Below, one piece after another: positions 24,984-33,410 of a stretch of 64,000 bases of DNA (position 1 is the first letter of the stretch; each line of letters starts with the position of its first letter). The notes under the pieces are model-generated. The model was given only the letters and a program-made list of their open reading frames with translations, ran no database searches and was not told the origin of the DNA. The stretch is taken from the NCBI RefSeq assembly GCF_014279995.1, contig NZ_CP047935.1, forward strand, positions 1,213,243 to 1,277,242. Direction: 5' to 3'. This stretch comes from Synechococcus sp. BIOS-E4-1. Lineage in GTDB: Bacteria; Cyanobacteriota; Cyanobacteriia; PCC-6307; Cyanobiaceae. Both the position numbers and the translations under genes were made by a program.

Positions 24984-25387
24984 GAGTTCCTTCCAGGTGG
25001 TTGGTTCAAGTTGGCAGCACAATTCGTGATTGGTTGTTTCTTGATGCTGTGTTCACAATGAGTTCATGTTTTGGTTGCTCATGGGGATGTTGTTGTCCTC
25101 TTCATTGAAGTGATTCATCCCCTGATGATGACTGCCGCTTTGATGTGCCTAGGGATTCAATTCATGATTTAATTGTTTCTGGTCTGGGCTTTCGGTGATC
25201 AAATTGTTGTTGGTTGATCGTTGTGATTGAAATGTCTTTGTCATCTGATTTGCATTGGGGCTATGGATATCATTTCAAGGCATGATGTAGTGCACGAATT
25301 CTTCTGGTTCCCAATGATGCTTGGCCAATGTTCCTGTTCTGGCTAGTTTGCAAGAGTCAATACTGCAGGGTTTAACGGGAAGGCGAT
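24984..25387. other. A/T-rich intergenic stretch, nothing recognised
   Basis: Short repeats of TTGTTG/TTGATT type occur, but no gene, hairpin terminator or structured RNA is apparent. A likely Met start for the PLD-like gene is preceded by GGGAAGGCG at its 3' edge, which can serve as a ribosome-binding site. Confidence 0.4.
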
Positions 25388-26395
25388 ATGGCTACTGGAG
25401 TCACAAGTCTCGGTCATCAACAACGTCTGCTGGTGATGCCTGATGATGGAGAGCAAGCGGTTCTTGATCTGCTGGCGTCGGCGAAAAAGAGCCTGCGTAT
25501 CAAGCAATTCAAGCTGCAGGCTCCTGCGGTGATCAAGGCCATCCAGGATGCCCATGAACGTGGGGTCAAAGTTCAGATCATGTTGAACCCTCATACATCC
25601 GGGGGTGATCGGTGGAACGACGAGGCTTTTGAGCTGTTTAAGAAATCAGGTCTCGATGTGCGCTGGACGAGTGAATCCTTCCCCGTAACGCATGAAAAAT
25701 CAATTTGTATTGATGATGAATGTGCGTTGGTTGCCACATTTAATCTGGCTGAAAAATATTTCACTCTGACCAGAGATCATGGGCTTGTGACTTATAATCA
25801 AGATGCGGTCAAGCAAGTGATTGCTGGTTTTGAGGCTGATTGGAATAACCTTGAATTTAAGCCTGATCTCACGGTCGGTCTCGTCTGGAGCAATCTGCAC
25901 AGTCGCGGGCAACTGGCGAAACTGATTGACTCTTCAACAACTCATTTATGGATTCAGCACCCGAAGTTTGTGGATGCTGTCATCCTCGATCGGATTGTTG
26001 AAGCCTGTGTCAGGGGTGTCAAGGTTCGCCTGTTGTGTGGTGGTAAGCACGGCATTTCCGACTGGGATATCTACGACACGTTCGGAAATCTTCGCGTGAT
26101 GTCGCGGTTTGGGGTCAAAATTCGTCGTCAGAAACATCTAAAGCTGCACACCAAGATGATCATTGTTGATAAGAAAGCGGCGGTGATTGGTTCCATGAAT
26201 ATTGATAGAAGCGCTTTCGATATTCGTCGCGAGTTGGGGATGGAGACCGATGCACCAGAGGTGATTGCACGGTGTTGTGAAAAGTTTGAGTCTGATTGGC
26301 ATGAAGCCAAGGACTATTTAGCTCCGGATCCTCTTGATCCTTCCTTGCATGATCATGGAGAGTTGTCACCGGATCCGAATTTTATTCATGAGTGA
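25388..26395 (+). CDS. Phospholipase D-like (two HKD motifs) protein
   Basis: A 335-residue PLD-superfamily enzyme. The first HKD motif is His102-Lys104-Asp109 (HEKSICIDDECALVATFN) and the second His254-Lys256-Asp261 (HTKMIIVDKKAAVIGSMN), each followed by the usual S/T-x-N. The second spacing and GSMNIDRSAF are typical of cardiolipin-synthase-like PLDs. There is no signal peptide or membrane segment, so a cytoplasmic phosphodiester transferase or hydrolase is likely; DNA or lipid could be the substrate. It overlaps the chromate transporter gene by 8 nt, which is an unusual pairing. Confidence 0.82.
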   Translation: MATGVTSLGHQQRLLVMPDDGEQAVLDLLASAKKSLRIKQFKLQAPAVIKAIQDAHERGVKVQIMLNPHTSGGDRWNDEAFELFKKSGLDVRWTSESFPVTHEKSICIDDECALVATFNLAEKYFTLTRDHGLVTYNQDAVKQVIAGFEADWNNLEFKPDLTVGLVWSNLHSRGQLAKLIDSSTTHLWIQHPKFVDAVILDRIVEACVRGVKVRLLCGGKHGISDWDIYDTFGNLRVMSRFGVKIRRQKHLKLHTKMIIVDKKAAVIGSMNIDRSAFDIRRELGMETDAPEVIARCCEKFESDWHEAKDYLAPDPLDPSLHDHGELSPDPNFIHE

Positions 26396-26969
26396 GAATA
26401 CTGGTACCGGGTTGCAGTCAGATCCAGCTGCCAACCCGGGTCTGCATGAGCTTTTTGTGTGCATGATGCAAGTTGCTTTCTCTGCTTTTGGTGGAGGAAT
26501 GTCTCTTTGGAGTCACAGGATCATCGTTGAGCGACGTCATTGGATGACGTCTGAAGCGTTTGTCACGGGATTGACGGTTGCTCGTCTCTTCCCAGGCCCG
26601 AATCAGATCAATATGTCGGTGTATATCGGCTCAATTTTCAAAGGTGTTCCTGGATCGCTGGCGGCTACAGCTGGAATCATTCTTCTACCTTTTACGTTGT
26701 TGATGCTGTTGGGTCTGATCTACTTCCAGGTCAGTGCAATTTCTGAAGTCAATCGTCTTCTTGCTGGTCTTGCCGCTGCAGCTGCAGGCATGGCACTGTC
26801 CATGGGATTCAAGATATTGGATGTCTATAAAAAAGATCATCTCGCCCTAGCCATTGCGGTCATTGTTTTTGTCTGTCTTCAGGGGTTCAGGTTCCCCCTG
26901 ATTCCAGTGGTTCTGGTGGCAGGTGCGATTTCGATGAGTTTGTACTGGCCTCGAGGGCAAAAGCGATGA
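26388..26969 (+). CDS. chrA: Chromate transporter, N-terminal type half (short ChrA)
   Basis: A 193-residue membrane protein from ATG 26388. It shows the ChrA half-domain: LHELFVCMMQVAFSAFGGGM (F-x-x-FGGG), ERRHWMTSEAFVTGLTVARL and FPGPNQINMSVYIG (PGP motif), then hydrophobic segments. This is a single-domain (short-chain) ChrA that works with the second gene 26966-27520 as a heterodimer. It exports chromate, or perhaps another oxyanion. The start overlaps the PLD-like gene and its end overlaps the second half (ATGA). Confidence 0.85.
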   Translation: MSENTGTGLQSDPAANPGLHELFVCMMQVAFSAFGGGMSLWSHRIIVERRHWMTSEAFVTGLTVARLFPGPNQINMSVYIGSIFKGVPGSLAATAGIILLPFTLLMLLGLIYFQVSAISEVNRLLAGLAAAAAGMALSMGFKILDVYKKDHLALAIAVIVFVCLQGFRFPLIPVVLVAGAISMSLYWPRGQKR

Positions 26970-27520
26970 CTGCGGTTCAAACCTGGTTGCAGGTGGTGCT
27001 CACCTTTCTGAAGCTCTCGTTGTTTTCCATTGGTGGTGGCAACACTCTTCTGCAGGCTTACCACCATGAAGCGGTTGAGACCTTCGGCTGGCTGACAAAC
27101 CGTCAATTTTCTGATCTTTATGGTCTGGCGGAGGCATCGCCAGGGCCGAGTTCCATGTTTGTGGGTCTTCTCGGTCTTGGTGCGGGCTGGAAGCACGGAC
27201 CGCTCTGGGCCCTGATCACGGGATACTCCGCAGAGATCGCCATTTTGCTGCCCTCCACAGTGGTCATGCTGATTGCTTCCGTCTACTGGAACCGCTGGCG
27301 CGACTCCCCGTGGCGGATGGCTTTTGAACGCGGTCTTGGGCCGGTAACGCTTGGCATTCTGTTCTCAGTGAGCGTCACCATCCTCAAAACAGCCAACCAC
27401 AGCTTGATCGCCTATGGACTGTCTTTCATGGTCTGCTTCTTCGTTTTGAAGACAAAGATTTCACCGCTTGTGTTTATTGGGATCTGTGGCCTTGCTGGTG
27501 TGCTGGGGTTTGTGCGTTGA
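26966..27520 (+). CDS. chrA: Chromate transporter, C-terminal type half (short ChrA)
   Basis: A 184-residue membrane protein carrying the companion half: LTFLKLSLFSIGGGNTLLQA, WLTNRQFSDLYGLAEASPGP (PGP motif) and about five hydrophobic helices. ATGA overlap with the first half couples translation. Short-chain ChrA pairs of this kind need both subunits with opposite membrane orientations. Chromate resistance is the established activity for the family; the actual substrate here is unproven. Confidence 0.85.
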   Translation: MTAVQTWLQVVLTFLKLSLFSIGGGNTLLQAYHHEAVETFGWLTNRQFSDLYGLAEASPGPSSMFVGLLGLGAGWKHGPLWALITGYSAEIAILLPSTVVMLIASVYWNRWRDSPWRMAFERGLGPVTLGILFSVSVTILKTANHSLIAYGLSFMVCFFVLKTKISPLVFIGICGLAGVLGFVR

Positions 27521-27664
27521 ACTGGTCGAACGGATCTCTCCGTTCCCGTGTCTGATCAATCGTTTCTGCTGCCGTGCACATTGCAGGAGGCTCGTCTTTG
27601 GCTGATATTCAACTCATCTGATGGCTATAACCCTGTTGCACTTCATTGTTAATGCCTGTCCTCC

Positions 27665-27994
27665 GTGGACAATGACGACATGACAGACAACAGCGAACTT
27701 GCCGGACTGCAGGCTCTCGTCGCCGACGTCGGCGGCGGCAATGTGATTGATGCCGAACTGCTTGAAGGATGCACTGTGCAGGCGCATGAGCTTGATGAGA
27801 TGGATGAGGATCAGGCCGCCCGTGTGGCGGCTCACTGTTTCTCCGTTCTCTTTGATCACAAGGTTGAGCAGCTTGAGGGCACGGCCGCCGATGCTGCGAT
27901 AGGGGTCTGGAGCGGCAAGGTTGATGGCTTTGCCTTCACGATCAGCCGTGAAGATCTCGGTGACCTGGTGCTTGATTTCAGTGTTCCTGATTGA
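27665..27994 (+). CDS. Acidic hypothetical protein
   Basis: A 109-residue acidic cytoplasmic protein (start GTG 27665 or ATG 27680), reading LQALVADVGGGNVIDAELLE, AHELDEMDEDQAARVAAHCF and ending VDGFAFTISREDLGDLVLDF. It overlaps the next gene's ATG by one base (TGATG). The two probably form an operon. No family is recognised. Confidence 0.6.
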   Translation: MDNDDMTDNSELAGLQALVADVGGGNVIDAELLEGCTVQAHELDEMDEDQAARVAAHCFSVLFDHKVEQLEGTAADAAIGVWSGKVDGFAFTISREDLGDLVLDFSVPD

Positions 27995-28224
27995 TGACCG
28001 TTGACGAGCTGCGTCAGGACCTGTCTCAACGAATCGGTCGGCCTGTTGAACTGCTGCTTACCAGGGATGGTGAAGCTGTTATGGAGCTCGCTGATCTCTA
28101 CCAACCTTCTCCCGCCGGTTTTGGCGGTCGGTTGCGTCTCCGTGATGGAACGGCGATGACCTGGGAGCTTTGGCTGGAGGATGGTGACAGCTGGAATTTC
28201 CACACGGCGTCGTTCACGGAGTAA
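27994..28224 (+). CDS. Hypothetical protein, 76 aa
   Basis: MTVDELRQDLSQRIGRPVEL begins a small alpha/beta protein that continues LLTRDGEAVMELADLYQPSP and ends WELWLEDGDSWNFHTASFTE. The beta-rich second half with many aromatic residues suggests a compact fold. It is coupled to the upstream acidic gene. Its family is unknown to me. Confidence 0.6.
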   Translation: MTVDELRQDLSQRIGRPVELLLTRDGEAVMELADLYQPSPAGFGGRLRLRDGTAMTWELWLEDGDSWNFHTASFTE

Positions 28225-28279
28225 CCGCGGCTCGCCGGTCGACTCCTTATCCAGTTGCGGATCACACACTGGCCGGCAA

Positions 28280-28294
28280 TGAGAATCATTCTTA
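28280..28294. promoter_or_regulatory. Fur/Zur-type operator of the ZIP permease
   Basis: TGAGAATCATTCTTA, one mismatch from a perfect TGAGAAT-C-ATTCTCA palindrome, lies 36 nt before ATG 28331. Confidence 0.8.
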
Positions 28295-28330
28295 GCTTTC
28301 GGGTTGATTAGCCGCGTTCGTGCTGCGGGG

Positions 28331-29086
28331 ATGTCGGATCAAGTTCTGAAGTTGGTGATGGTTGCTGTTGTGGTGGTCATCTCTCTTGCCACAGGTCGGC
28401 CGGCTTTGATGGCCATGCGTTCTGATCGATCTCTGCCTGCTCTTGGGTTTGGTGAAGCCTTTGCAGCTGGAATCTTTTTGGGTGCCGGTTTGATTCACAT
28501 GCTCGGTGATTCACAGTCGGCGTTCGACACGGCTCACATCAACTATCCGTTTGCGATGGTGATCTGTGGATCCGTGATGCTCCTGCTTCTGTGGGTTGAA
28601 CATCTGGCGAATCACGGGATGGGCTCCCCGTCAGGCAACAGCAGGCTTCTGCCGCTCACGGCTGTTGCGATGTTGTCGATTCACTCCCTGCTGATGGGTG
28701 CCGCCTTTGGGGTGTCGTCCTCAGTGGCGTTAACGGTGGTGATCTTCATCGCTGTGCTGGCCCATAAAGGCTCTGCCAGTTTTGCGCTCGGCCTGGAACT
28801 AGGTCGCTCCGAGTTTTCAAAGCGTTCCGCCTGGAGGCTATTCCTGGTGTTCGTCGTGATGTTCCCTTTCGGCGCGCTTGTTGGCCAGGCGCTGAGTACG
28901 GCTTCTGATGCCCATCCTTTGGTTGAGGCATCGATCAGCGCTGCAGCAGCAGGAACATTTCTGTTTTTCGGCACTTTGCATGGGCTGGCTTCCTCGCCCA
29001 TGATCAACCGCTGCTGCAACCAGCGTGAGTTCATCGCTGCAGTTGGAGGCTTCGCAGTGATGGCAGTTGTGGCGATCTGGACCTGA
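28331..29086 (+). CDS. ZIP-family zinc/metal permease
   Basis: A 251-residue ZIP transporter from ATG 28331 (TTG 28304 is the longer option). The key membrane motifs are GIFLGAGLIHML in helix 2, AMLSIHSLLMGAAFGVSS in helix 4 (the HSxxxG metal-binding helix) and VLAHKGSASFALGLEL in helix 5 (the HKG/H-E variation). It imports Zn(II), or possibly another divalent ion, across the inner membrane without ATP. The Fur/Zur-type box upstream predicts induction by zinc shortage, which would back up ZnuABC. Confidence 0.85.
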   Translation: MSDQVLKLVMVAVVVVISLATGRPALMAMRSDRSLPALGFGEAFAAGIFLGAGLIHMLGDSQSAFDTAHINYPFAMVICGSVMLLLLWVEHLANHGMGSPSGNSRLLPLTAVAMLSIHSLLMGAAFGVSSSVALTVVIFIAVLAHKGSASFALGLELGRSEFSKRSAWRLFLVFVVMFPFGALVGQALSTASDAHPLVEASISAAAAGTFLFFGTLHGLASSPMINRCCNQREFIAAVGGFAVMAVVAIWT

Positions 29087-29285
29087 ACATCGCCATCTAC
29101 AGTTGCTTGATGTTGCACAGCGCGCCAGCTCGAGCCAGCAGGATGGATATTTGTTGCGATAATTGTTGAGTATTGTGTTCCAATCGTTTGGCCTTGATGA
29201 GATTTGTTGTGAGAGTTTTTGTTTGCTGAATTTATTGTTGTGCGCCTGTTCATCTACCTCATATTGGCAACTTCATTTCTGAGGT

Positions 29286-29807
29286 GTGCAGGTGGGTGAT
29301 AGTGCTGGCAACAGTGGTGACTTGCCATTCAAGGAGCCTGTTGATGCATCTGAACTGAATCTCGCCCCTGACCCCACTGGGGGTGATGAGGTTCAAACCG
29401 CTGAAATTGCCAAGTCCCCGGCGAGTGTTGTTGAAGCACCATCGTCGATGCAGTCAGAAGATCATGGTGATGAACTGTCGGTGTCTCACCTCATCCAGCA
29501 GCTCTCGCTCGGCTTGGATTCACTGAAACAGTTGAATCTCCAGGGTTTCAAGCAGATTTATCCGATCTTTCTTGTTGTCTTCGGTTCCGTCATTCTTGGC
29601 TTGTTGTTGTCTTTTGTTGCCACATTCCTGAGTTCAATGAACCATCTACCGATTTTTGGTGGTTTGTTTCAGGGGGTATCTGAACTGGTCGGTCTGGTCG
29701 TGGTTGTGCGGTTTATTACATCGAATTTGTTGCTGCAACATCGACGAGCGGAAGTGTTTGCTCGGATCGCATTACTGAAGAAAGACCTGCTGGGTGGTCA
29801 GGAATGA
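29286..29807 (+). CDS. CAAD-domain membrane protein
   Basis: A 173-residue protein (GTG start). It has an acidic, disordered N-terminal half (LNLAPDPTGGDEVQTAEIAK), an amphipathic helix LIQQLSLGLDSLKQLNLQGF, then two membrane segments: IYPIFLVVFGSVILGLLLSF and LVGLVVVVRFITSNLL. The segment between ends LPIFGGLFQGVSELVGL and the tail RRAEVFARIALLKKDLLGG matches the cyanobacterial CAAD domain, found appended to some aminoacyl-tRNA synthetases and related to thylakoid-curvature proteins. It probably sits in the thylakoid membrane. Confidence 0.75.
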   Translation: MQVGDSAGNSGDLPFKEPVDASELNLAPDPTGGDEVQTAEIAKSPASVVEAPSSMQSEDHGDELSVSHLIQQLSLGLDSLKQLNLQGFKQIYPIFLVVFGSVILGLLLSFVATFLSSMNHLPIFGGLFQGVSELVGLVVVVRFITSNLLLQHRRAEVFARIALLKKDLLGGQE

Positions 29808-29840
29808 TTTGATTTGATCTCTAAGTTTGAGAACTGACGA

Positions 29841-30047
29841 TCACTCCTCGATCACAAATCCGAAGCTTTTAAAAATCTCGTCGTTTGTATGGATGATTTT
29901 CCTGGCGCCTGCTTGCTGCTTGACAGCGAAACCTGTCTGAGCAAGACGCCTCATCAGTGCAGCTGTGTCTTCGAATCGTTCAGCCATGTCCTCGAGGGTT
30001 CCGCAATCTGCGGAAAGGGTGGATTCGTTCCAGGTGAAGGAGGCCAT
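29841..30047 (-). CDS. Hypothetical protein, 68 aa
   Basis: MASFTWNESTLSADCGTLED begins a helical cytoplasmic protein continuing MAERFEDTAALMRRLAQTGF and AVKQQAGARKIIHTNDEIFK. It ends in SFGFVIEE, an acidic terminus. It resembles short conserved cyanobacterial proteins with no assigned function, and nothing more specific can be said. It is divergent from the hydrolase region only by 110 nt. Confidence 0.6.
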   Translation of the reverse strand: MASFTWNESTLSADCGTLEDMAERFEDTAALMRRLAQTGFAVKQQAGARKIIHTNDEIFKSFGFVIEE

Positions 30048-30160
30048 GGGGTTTTCTGAAGAGGGTGGACCAGTGCTGCGTCAGTGCAGATTTGACATGA
30101 CTTTAAGGCTTTTGTCTCAGTAGTGCTGACGCCATTGGCATCGCGGCCATTGTCTGCTTC

Positions 30161-31051
30161 TCAGCTGGCACTGATGGTCTGTGCCAGCAGGCGACCGAAT
30201 TCCTCATGCAATCCCAGGCGTCCATCGATATCAGAGACACGATCTGCCTTGTCTGCCAGCGTCAACATCTCCTGCTTTGAGCGAGGAGGTGCTTCGTTGG
30301 CCAGCACCACGTGCAGAGGGCACTGCAATTTCTGAGTCTGTGCCAGCCACCAGCGCGAGTCTGAGGCTGCGTCCAGGCCCCCGCTCACGAAAGCGACGCT
30401 CGCAAAGCGAGCTCCAGGCTGGCGGCTGATGTTTTGTTGTTCACGCAGACGTTCAGGCGTCAAAAGGTTGCGATTGACCCAGACGTGCCGACGCAGCATC
30501 AGTTTCAGGATTGGTCGACTGGTGTTGAGTCGATAGAGAAGCGGTCCCACCAGTGGCAGCTCAACCAGCTGTCTGACCCAGTTGAAGCTCTTCCCTGATC
30601 GGCCTGTCATGGTTGGAAGCGGACCACGGAACGTGGGTGCAACCACCACGATCTGTGCCCAGTGCCGTGAGCATTGTTCGGCCAATCCGAGAGCGATAGG
30701 AGCACTGTGGCCAGCGGCTACAACATTGATCTTGGCCTGGTCAGCTCGATCAAGGTGTCGAAGAATGGCGGGCAAAACCTGGCGAAGTGCGTTCGCGTCG
30801 TAAGCAATCGCCGGACGCTCGCTGTCGCCGAATCCTGGCCAATCAAAGCTCACCAATTGGCAATGTTCATCCATGGCATCGGCAAATTCATGCCACTCGC
30901 CTCGGCTCGAAACGGTGCTCAGGGCTGGCAGCAGCAGCCAGAGGTCGCCGTTCTCCGGACCACGACGTTCCAGCGTGATGCGAACGTCGCGGCCGTTCAG
31001 GTTGATCTGGAGATTTTCGGGGACACCGCCGATCCGGGAATGAAGGCTCAT
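30161..31051 (-). CDS. Alpha/beta hydrolase
   Basis: A ~296-residue alpha/beta-hydrolase from ATG 31051 (MSLHSRIGGVPENLQINLNG); the frame extends to 31216 without improving the fold. The order is GDLWLLLPALSTVSSRGEW (oxyanion region), LVSFDWPGFGDSERP (strand 4 and DWPGFGxS), NVVAAGHSAPIALGLA (nucleophile elbow G-H-S-A-P) and a late acidic/His pair near DIDGRLGLHEEFG (His in LHEEFG). Substrate unknown; the DWPGFGDS motif is common in epoxide-hydrolase/haloperoxidase-like members. Confidence 0.75.
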   Translation of the reverse strand: MSLHSRIGGVPENLQINLNGRDVRITLERRGPENGDLWLLLPALSTVSSRGEWHEFADAMDEHCQLVSFDWPGFGDSERPAIAYDANALRQVLPAILRHLDRADQAKINVVAAGHSAPIALGLAEQCSRHWAQIVVVAPTFRGPLPTMTGRSGKSFNWVRQLVELPLVGPLLYRLNTSRPILKLMLRRHVWVNRNLLTPERLREQQNISRQPGARFASVAFVSGGLDAASDSRWWLAQTQKLQCPLHVVLANEAPPRSKQEMLTLADKADRVSDIDGRLGLHEEFGRLLAQTISAS

Positions 31052-31218
31052 GGTGACGTCAATGTCATCTGCTGATTGGATGGTTCCAGCTTTGCTCTGC
31101 AGCCGGTTACTCCCGATGGATGTTGCAAAGATTTGCCGAACCTCTCTATCCGCGTCTCTGGATCGGAAGGCCCCCCAAGGCTGGAGAGGCCGGATCGGTT
31201 CCAATGTCGCGCCCAACC

Positions 31219-32067
31219 TCAGGGTTGAAAGGCTCTTCTCTCCAGGTCGCAGTTTCCGTTAGGAGAAAGCCCCTGACGGCGCATGGCCTGGACTTCCGCT
31301 CTTGCGGCTCTCAGATCAGCGCGGAAGACCGGATCGTTGTGCAATTGAGCCACGGTGCCTGAGGCGATCAGCTGGCTTGCCTGCACATCGCTTAACCAGT
31401 GCACATTGCAGATATAACGGCTCTTTCCATACTCGATGCCCCTCGTCAGGATTGCATCGCGACGTTCCGGTGCGATCTCGCTGAGAACCAGTGCCCAAGC
31501 CCATCCGGCAGCGGTGTGACCGGAGGGGTATGAGCCATCACCTCTGAGCAGTGTTTCCTGATCCGGGGTGCAGATCGGCTTGCCGTTGACCATGAATGGT
31601 CTGGGGCGTTGATAGTTGATTTTGGCCTTGTAGGTCGCCAGACCGGCATCGCTCAGGGTTCGCCGCAACAGGGTGTACAGCCTTGGTGTTCCTTCCTTGG
31701 TGATCGGAACCCCAAGGGTGCAGGAGTAAATCGCTGCAGCTTCAGGGAAATTCAGATCGGCATCAATGGCCGCCACCTCCCAGCGTGGACCTCCCTGGAG
31801 CGGAAAGGTCGACTCGGCAGTGGCCACATCGAGGTCGTAGGCCAGGGAACCCTGTTTGGGGTGTGGGGGCAGCAGTTTCAGGGAGTCAGGTACGGAATCG
31901 GATGCCAGATAGCCCTCGAGAAGCCCATGCTTGATTGTCTTTAGATTCGCTGGTGAGCCAATATCCGGTTCGCAGTAAGTCGGTGTCTGTGCTCCCGCCG
32001 GCAGGCCTGCAAAGCTGATGCCAGCAATCAATCCCACAGCAGCGCAGCTGGACGCGAATCGACTCAT
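31219..32067 (-). CDS. Class A acid phosphatase (PAP2 superfamily), secreted
   Basis: A 282-residue protein with a signal peptide (VGLIAGISFAGLPAGAQT). The PAP2 signature is complete: KINYQRPRPF (K-x6-RP), GSYPSGHTAAGWAW (PSGH) and SRYICNVHWLSDVQ (SR-x5-H-x3-D). Class A bacterial phosphatases release inorganic phosphate from many monoesters in the periplasm. Length and motif spacing are typical. It is monocistronic, 3 nt from the neighbouring hydrolase frame. No pho box was looked for. Confidence 0.85.
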   Translation of the reverse strand: MSRFASSCAAVGLIAGISFAGLPAGAQTPTYCEPDIGSPANLKTIKHGLLEGYLASDSVPDSLKLLPPHPKQGSLAYDLDVATAESTFPLQGGPRWEVAAIDADLNFPEAAAIYSCTLGVPITKEGTPRLYTLLRRTLSDAGLATYKAKINYQRPRPFMVNGKPICTPDQETLLRGDGSYPSGHTAAGWAWALVLSEIAPERRDAILTRGIEYGKSRYICNVHWLSDVQASQLIASGTVAQLHNDPVFRADLRAARAEVQAMRRQGLSPNGNCDLERRAFQP

Positions 32068-32220
32068 TGATGGTTGTTGTTCGTTCGTTAACGGGTTAGC
32101 AGTTCTTCAGGATCAGCAACAACAATCCGATCCTGAGGTCTGCACTCAATGGATCAGACGCCTTGAATCTGACCCGAGGAGATGAGACGGGAATGGGGCA
32201 GATTTGTCGACAATGGATTG

Positions 32221-32493
32221 TCAGCCACGTGGCTTGATCAGCAGTGTGACTCCTGAGGCTGTGATCACAACAGTGAGAACTCCCAGCAGCGCTGGATAGA
32301 ACGACTGCAGGTTCAGCATGCCGAACCTGCCGGTATGGATCTTGAGTAACCAGAACGCATCAATTCCTTGTTCCAGCAGAACGCTGTACAGAGAGCCGCT
32401 GATCGCTGTGATGAGTAATGGCGCTGCAGCGATCGGAACGAGCCAGCGGTGAATGCGTCGAGCCTGACGCTGTGGACCAGGGCCGCGCTTCAT
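32221..32493 (-). CDS. Small PepSY-TM-like membrane protein
   Basis: A 90-residue basic protein with three hydrophobic segments: RRIHRWLVPIAAAPLLITAI, SGSLYSVLLEQGIDAFWLL and LLGVLTVVITASGVTLLI. The RRxHRWL...GxLY...HTGRFG pattern is that of PepSY-associated transmembrane proteins. Its ATG overlaps the stop of the DUF3721 gene by 4 nt, so the two are an operon. It is much shorter than full PepSY transporters and probably a single-unit relative. A role with metals is suggested only by the neighbours. Confidence 0.65.
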   Translation of the reverse strand: MKRGPGPQRQARRIHRWLVPIAAAPLLITAISGSLYSVLLEQGIDAFWLLKIHTGRFGMLNLQSFYPALLGVLTVVITASGVTLLIKPRG

Positions 32494-32729
32494 TGCTTTC
32501 GCAGCTGTTGATGCAGTTCACGCTCATCCGCGCAAGGCATCCAACGACCGTTGTTTTTATGCACTGTGTTGCAACCGATCTCTTCAGCGCGTTGGCGTGC
32601 TTCGGCTTCTGTTGCGTAGAGGCCCTTGCTGTGGGCCAGTGCAGGGTTCGACATCACCACCCCGGATATCGCGACACCAGAAATTCCCACAACTGTTGTG
32701 CATGCAATCGCAAGAGCTGAAAAAACCAT
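32490..32729 (-). CDS. DUF3721 protein with signal peptide
   Basis: A 79-residue product with an N-terminal signal segment (FSALAIACTTVVGISGVAIS) and the DUF3721 block LYATEAEARQRAEEIGCNTV, then HKNNGRWMPCADERELHQQL. The C...H...RWMPC arrangement is shared with 10568-10849. It starts a two-gene operon with the PepSY-like gene, divergent from the RND pump genes. The Fur/Zur-type box at 32914 lies ~185 nt upstream of it, on the pump side. Confidence 0.8.
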   Translation of the reverse strand: MVFSALAIACTTVVGISGVAISGVVMSNPALAHSKGLYATEAEARQRAEEIGCNTVHKNNGRWMPCADERELHQQLRKQ

Positions 32730-32913
32730 GATTCGAGTGGAGGCTCAGACCCTCACGCAGAGTGGATTTGACTGGGAGTGAACCAATCTTGCCTTTGCTG
32801 AGTGCGCGCTGGTTGTGGTTGAAGTCGCTTTGAGGTCTTTTGTCGCAGCTCGAGCATCAGTCCTTCAGCGCCGAAGCATTCAGGTGTCTAATTGGTGTCA
32901 CAACGGTGGCAGC

Positions 32914-32928
32914 TGATAACCATTCTCA
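32914..32928. promoter_or_regulatory. Fur/Zur-type operator of the RND pump unit
   Basis: TGATAACCATTCTCA, an imperfect palindrome of the same type as the znu boxes, lies 28 nt before ATG 32957. Confidence 0.7.
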
Positions 32929-32956
32929 CCACAATGGGAGCAATCACAATTTGTGC

Positions 32957-33364
32957 ATGCGCGCTTTTGCTTTCACGTGTATCGCTGCGATGGCCGGTAT
33001 CAGTGCCTTCTACGCGGCTCCAGTGATGGCTCACGCTGGTCATGGCGATGAGTTTGTTCAGACTGGTTCTGTGGGCCAGGTGAAGGCCAACCCCAAGCGC
33101 GATCAGATGCTCGGGATCGTTTCTGAAAAGCCCAAGGTCGAGGCCAATGGACAGTTGAGTGTGCCGAACGTTGCCATTGTCAAGGCGAATGGACAGCCCT
33201 ATGTCTTCGTGTTCAGCGGAACCACTTATGACCCGGTCGTGATCAAGCCAGGTACCGTTTCCGTTGACCGCACGGTGGTTCTCGACGGTGTGACTTCAGA
33301 CGAGCAGATTGTCCTCTCCGGTGCATTGTCGATCTTCGCTGAATCGCAGAAAAACAAGCGCTGA
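32957..33364 (+). CDS. Minimal RND adaptor (membrane-fusion-type) protein
   Basis: 135 residues from ATG 32957. A signal peptide (FTCIAAMAGISAFYAAPVMA) is followed by HAGHGDEFVQTGSVGQVKAN and then the C-terminal domain of heavy-metal RND adaptors (CusB/CzcB type): LSVPNVAIVKANGQPYVFVF, DPVVIKPGTVSVDRTVVLDG and VTSDEQIVLSGALSIFAESQ. The coiled-coil hairpin, lipoyl and barrel domains that full adaptors (350-500 aa) need are absent. It therefore looks like an adaptor reduced to the membrane-proximal domain. It is followed 46 nt later by the RND pump. It might instead be a truncated relic, but the intact signal peptide and promoter box argue for expression. Confidence 0.65.
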   Translation: MRAFAFTCIAAMAGISAFYAAPVMAHAGHGDEFVQTGSVGQVKANPKRDQMLGIVSEKPKVEANGQLSVPNVAIVKANGQPYVFVFSGTTYDPVVIKPGTVSVDRTVVLDGVTSDEQIVLSGALSIFAESQKNKR

Positions 33365-33410
33365 ATCGGCTCATTCTCAGTCTGACCTTCAGCGATTCCA
33401 CGGTTCATTG

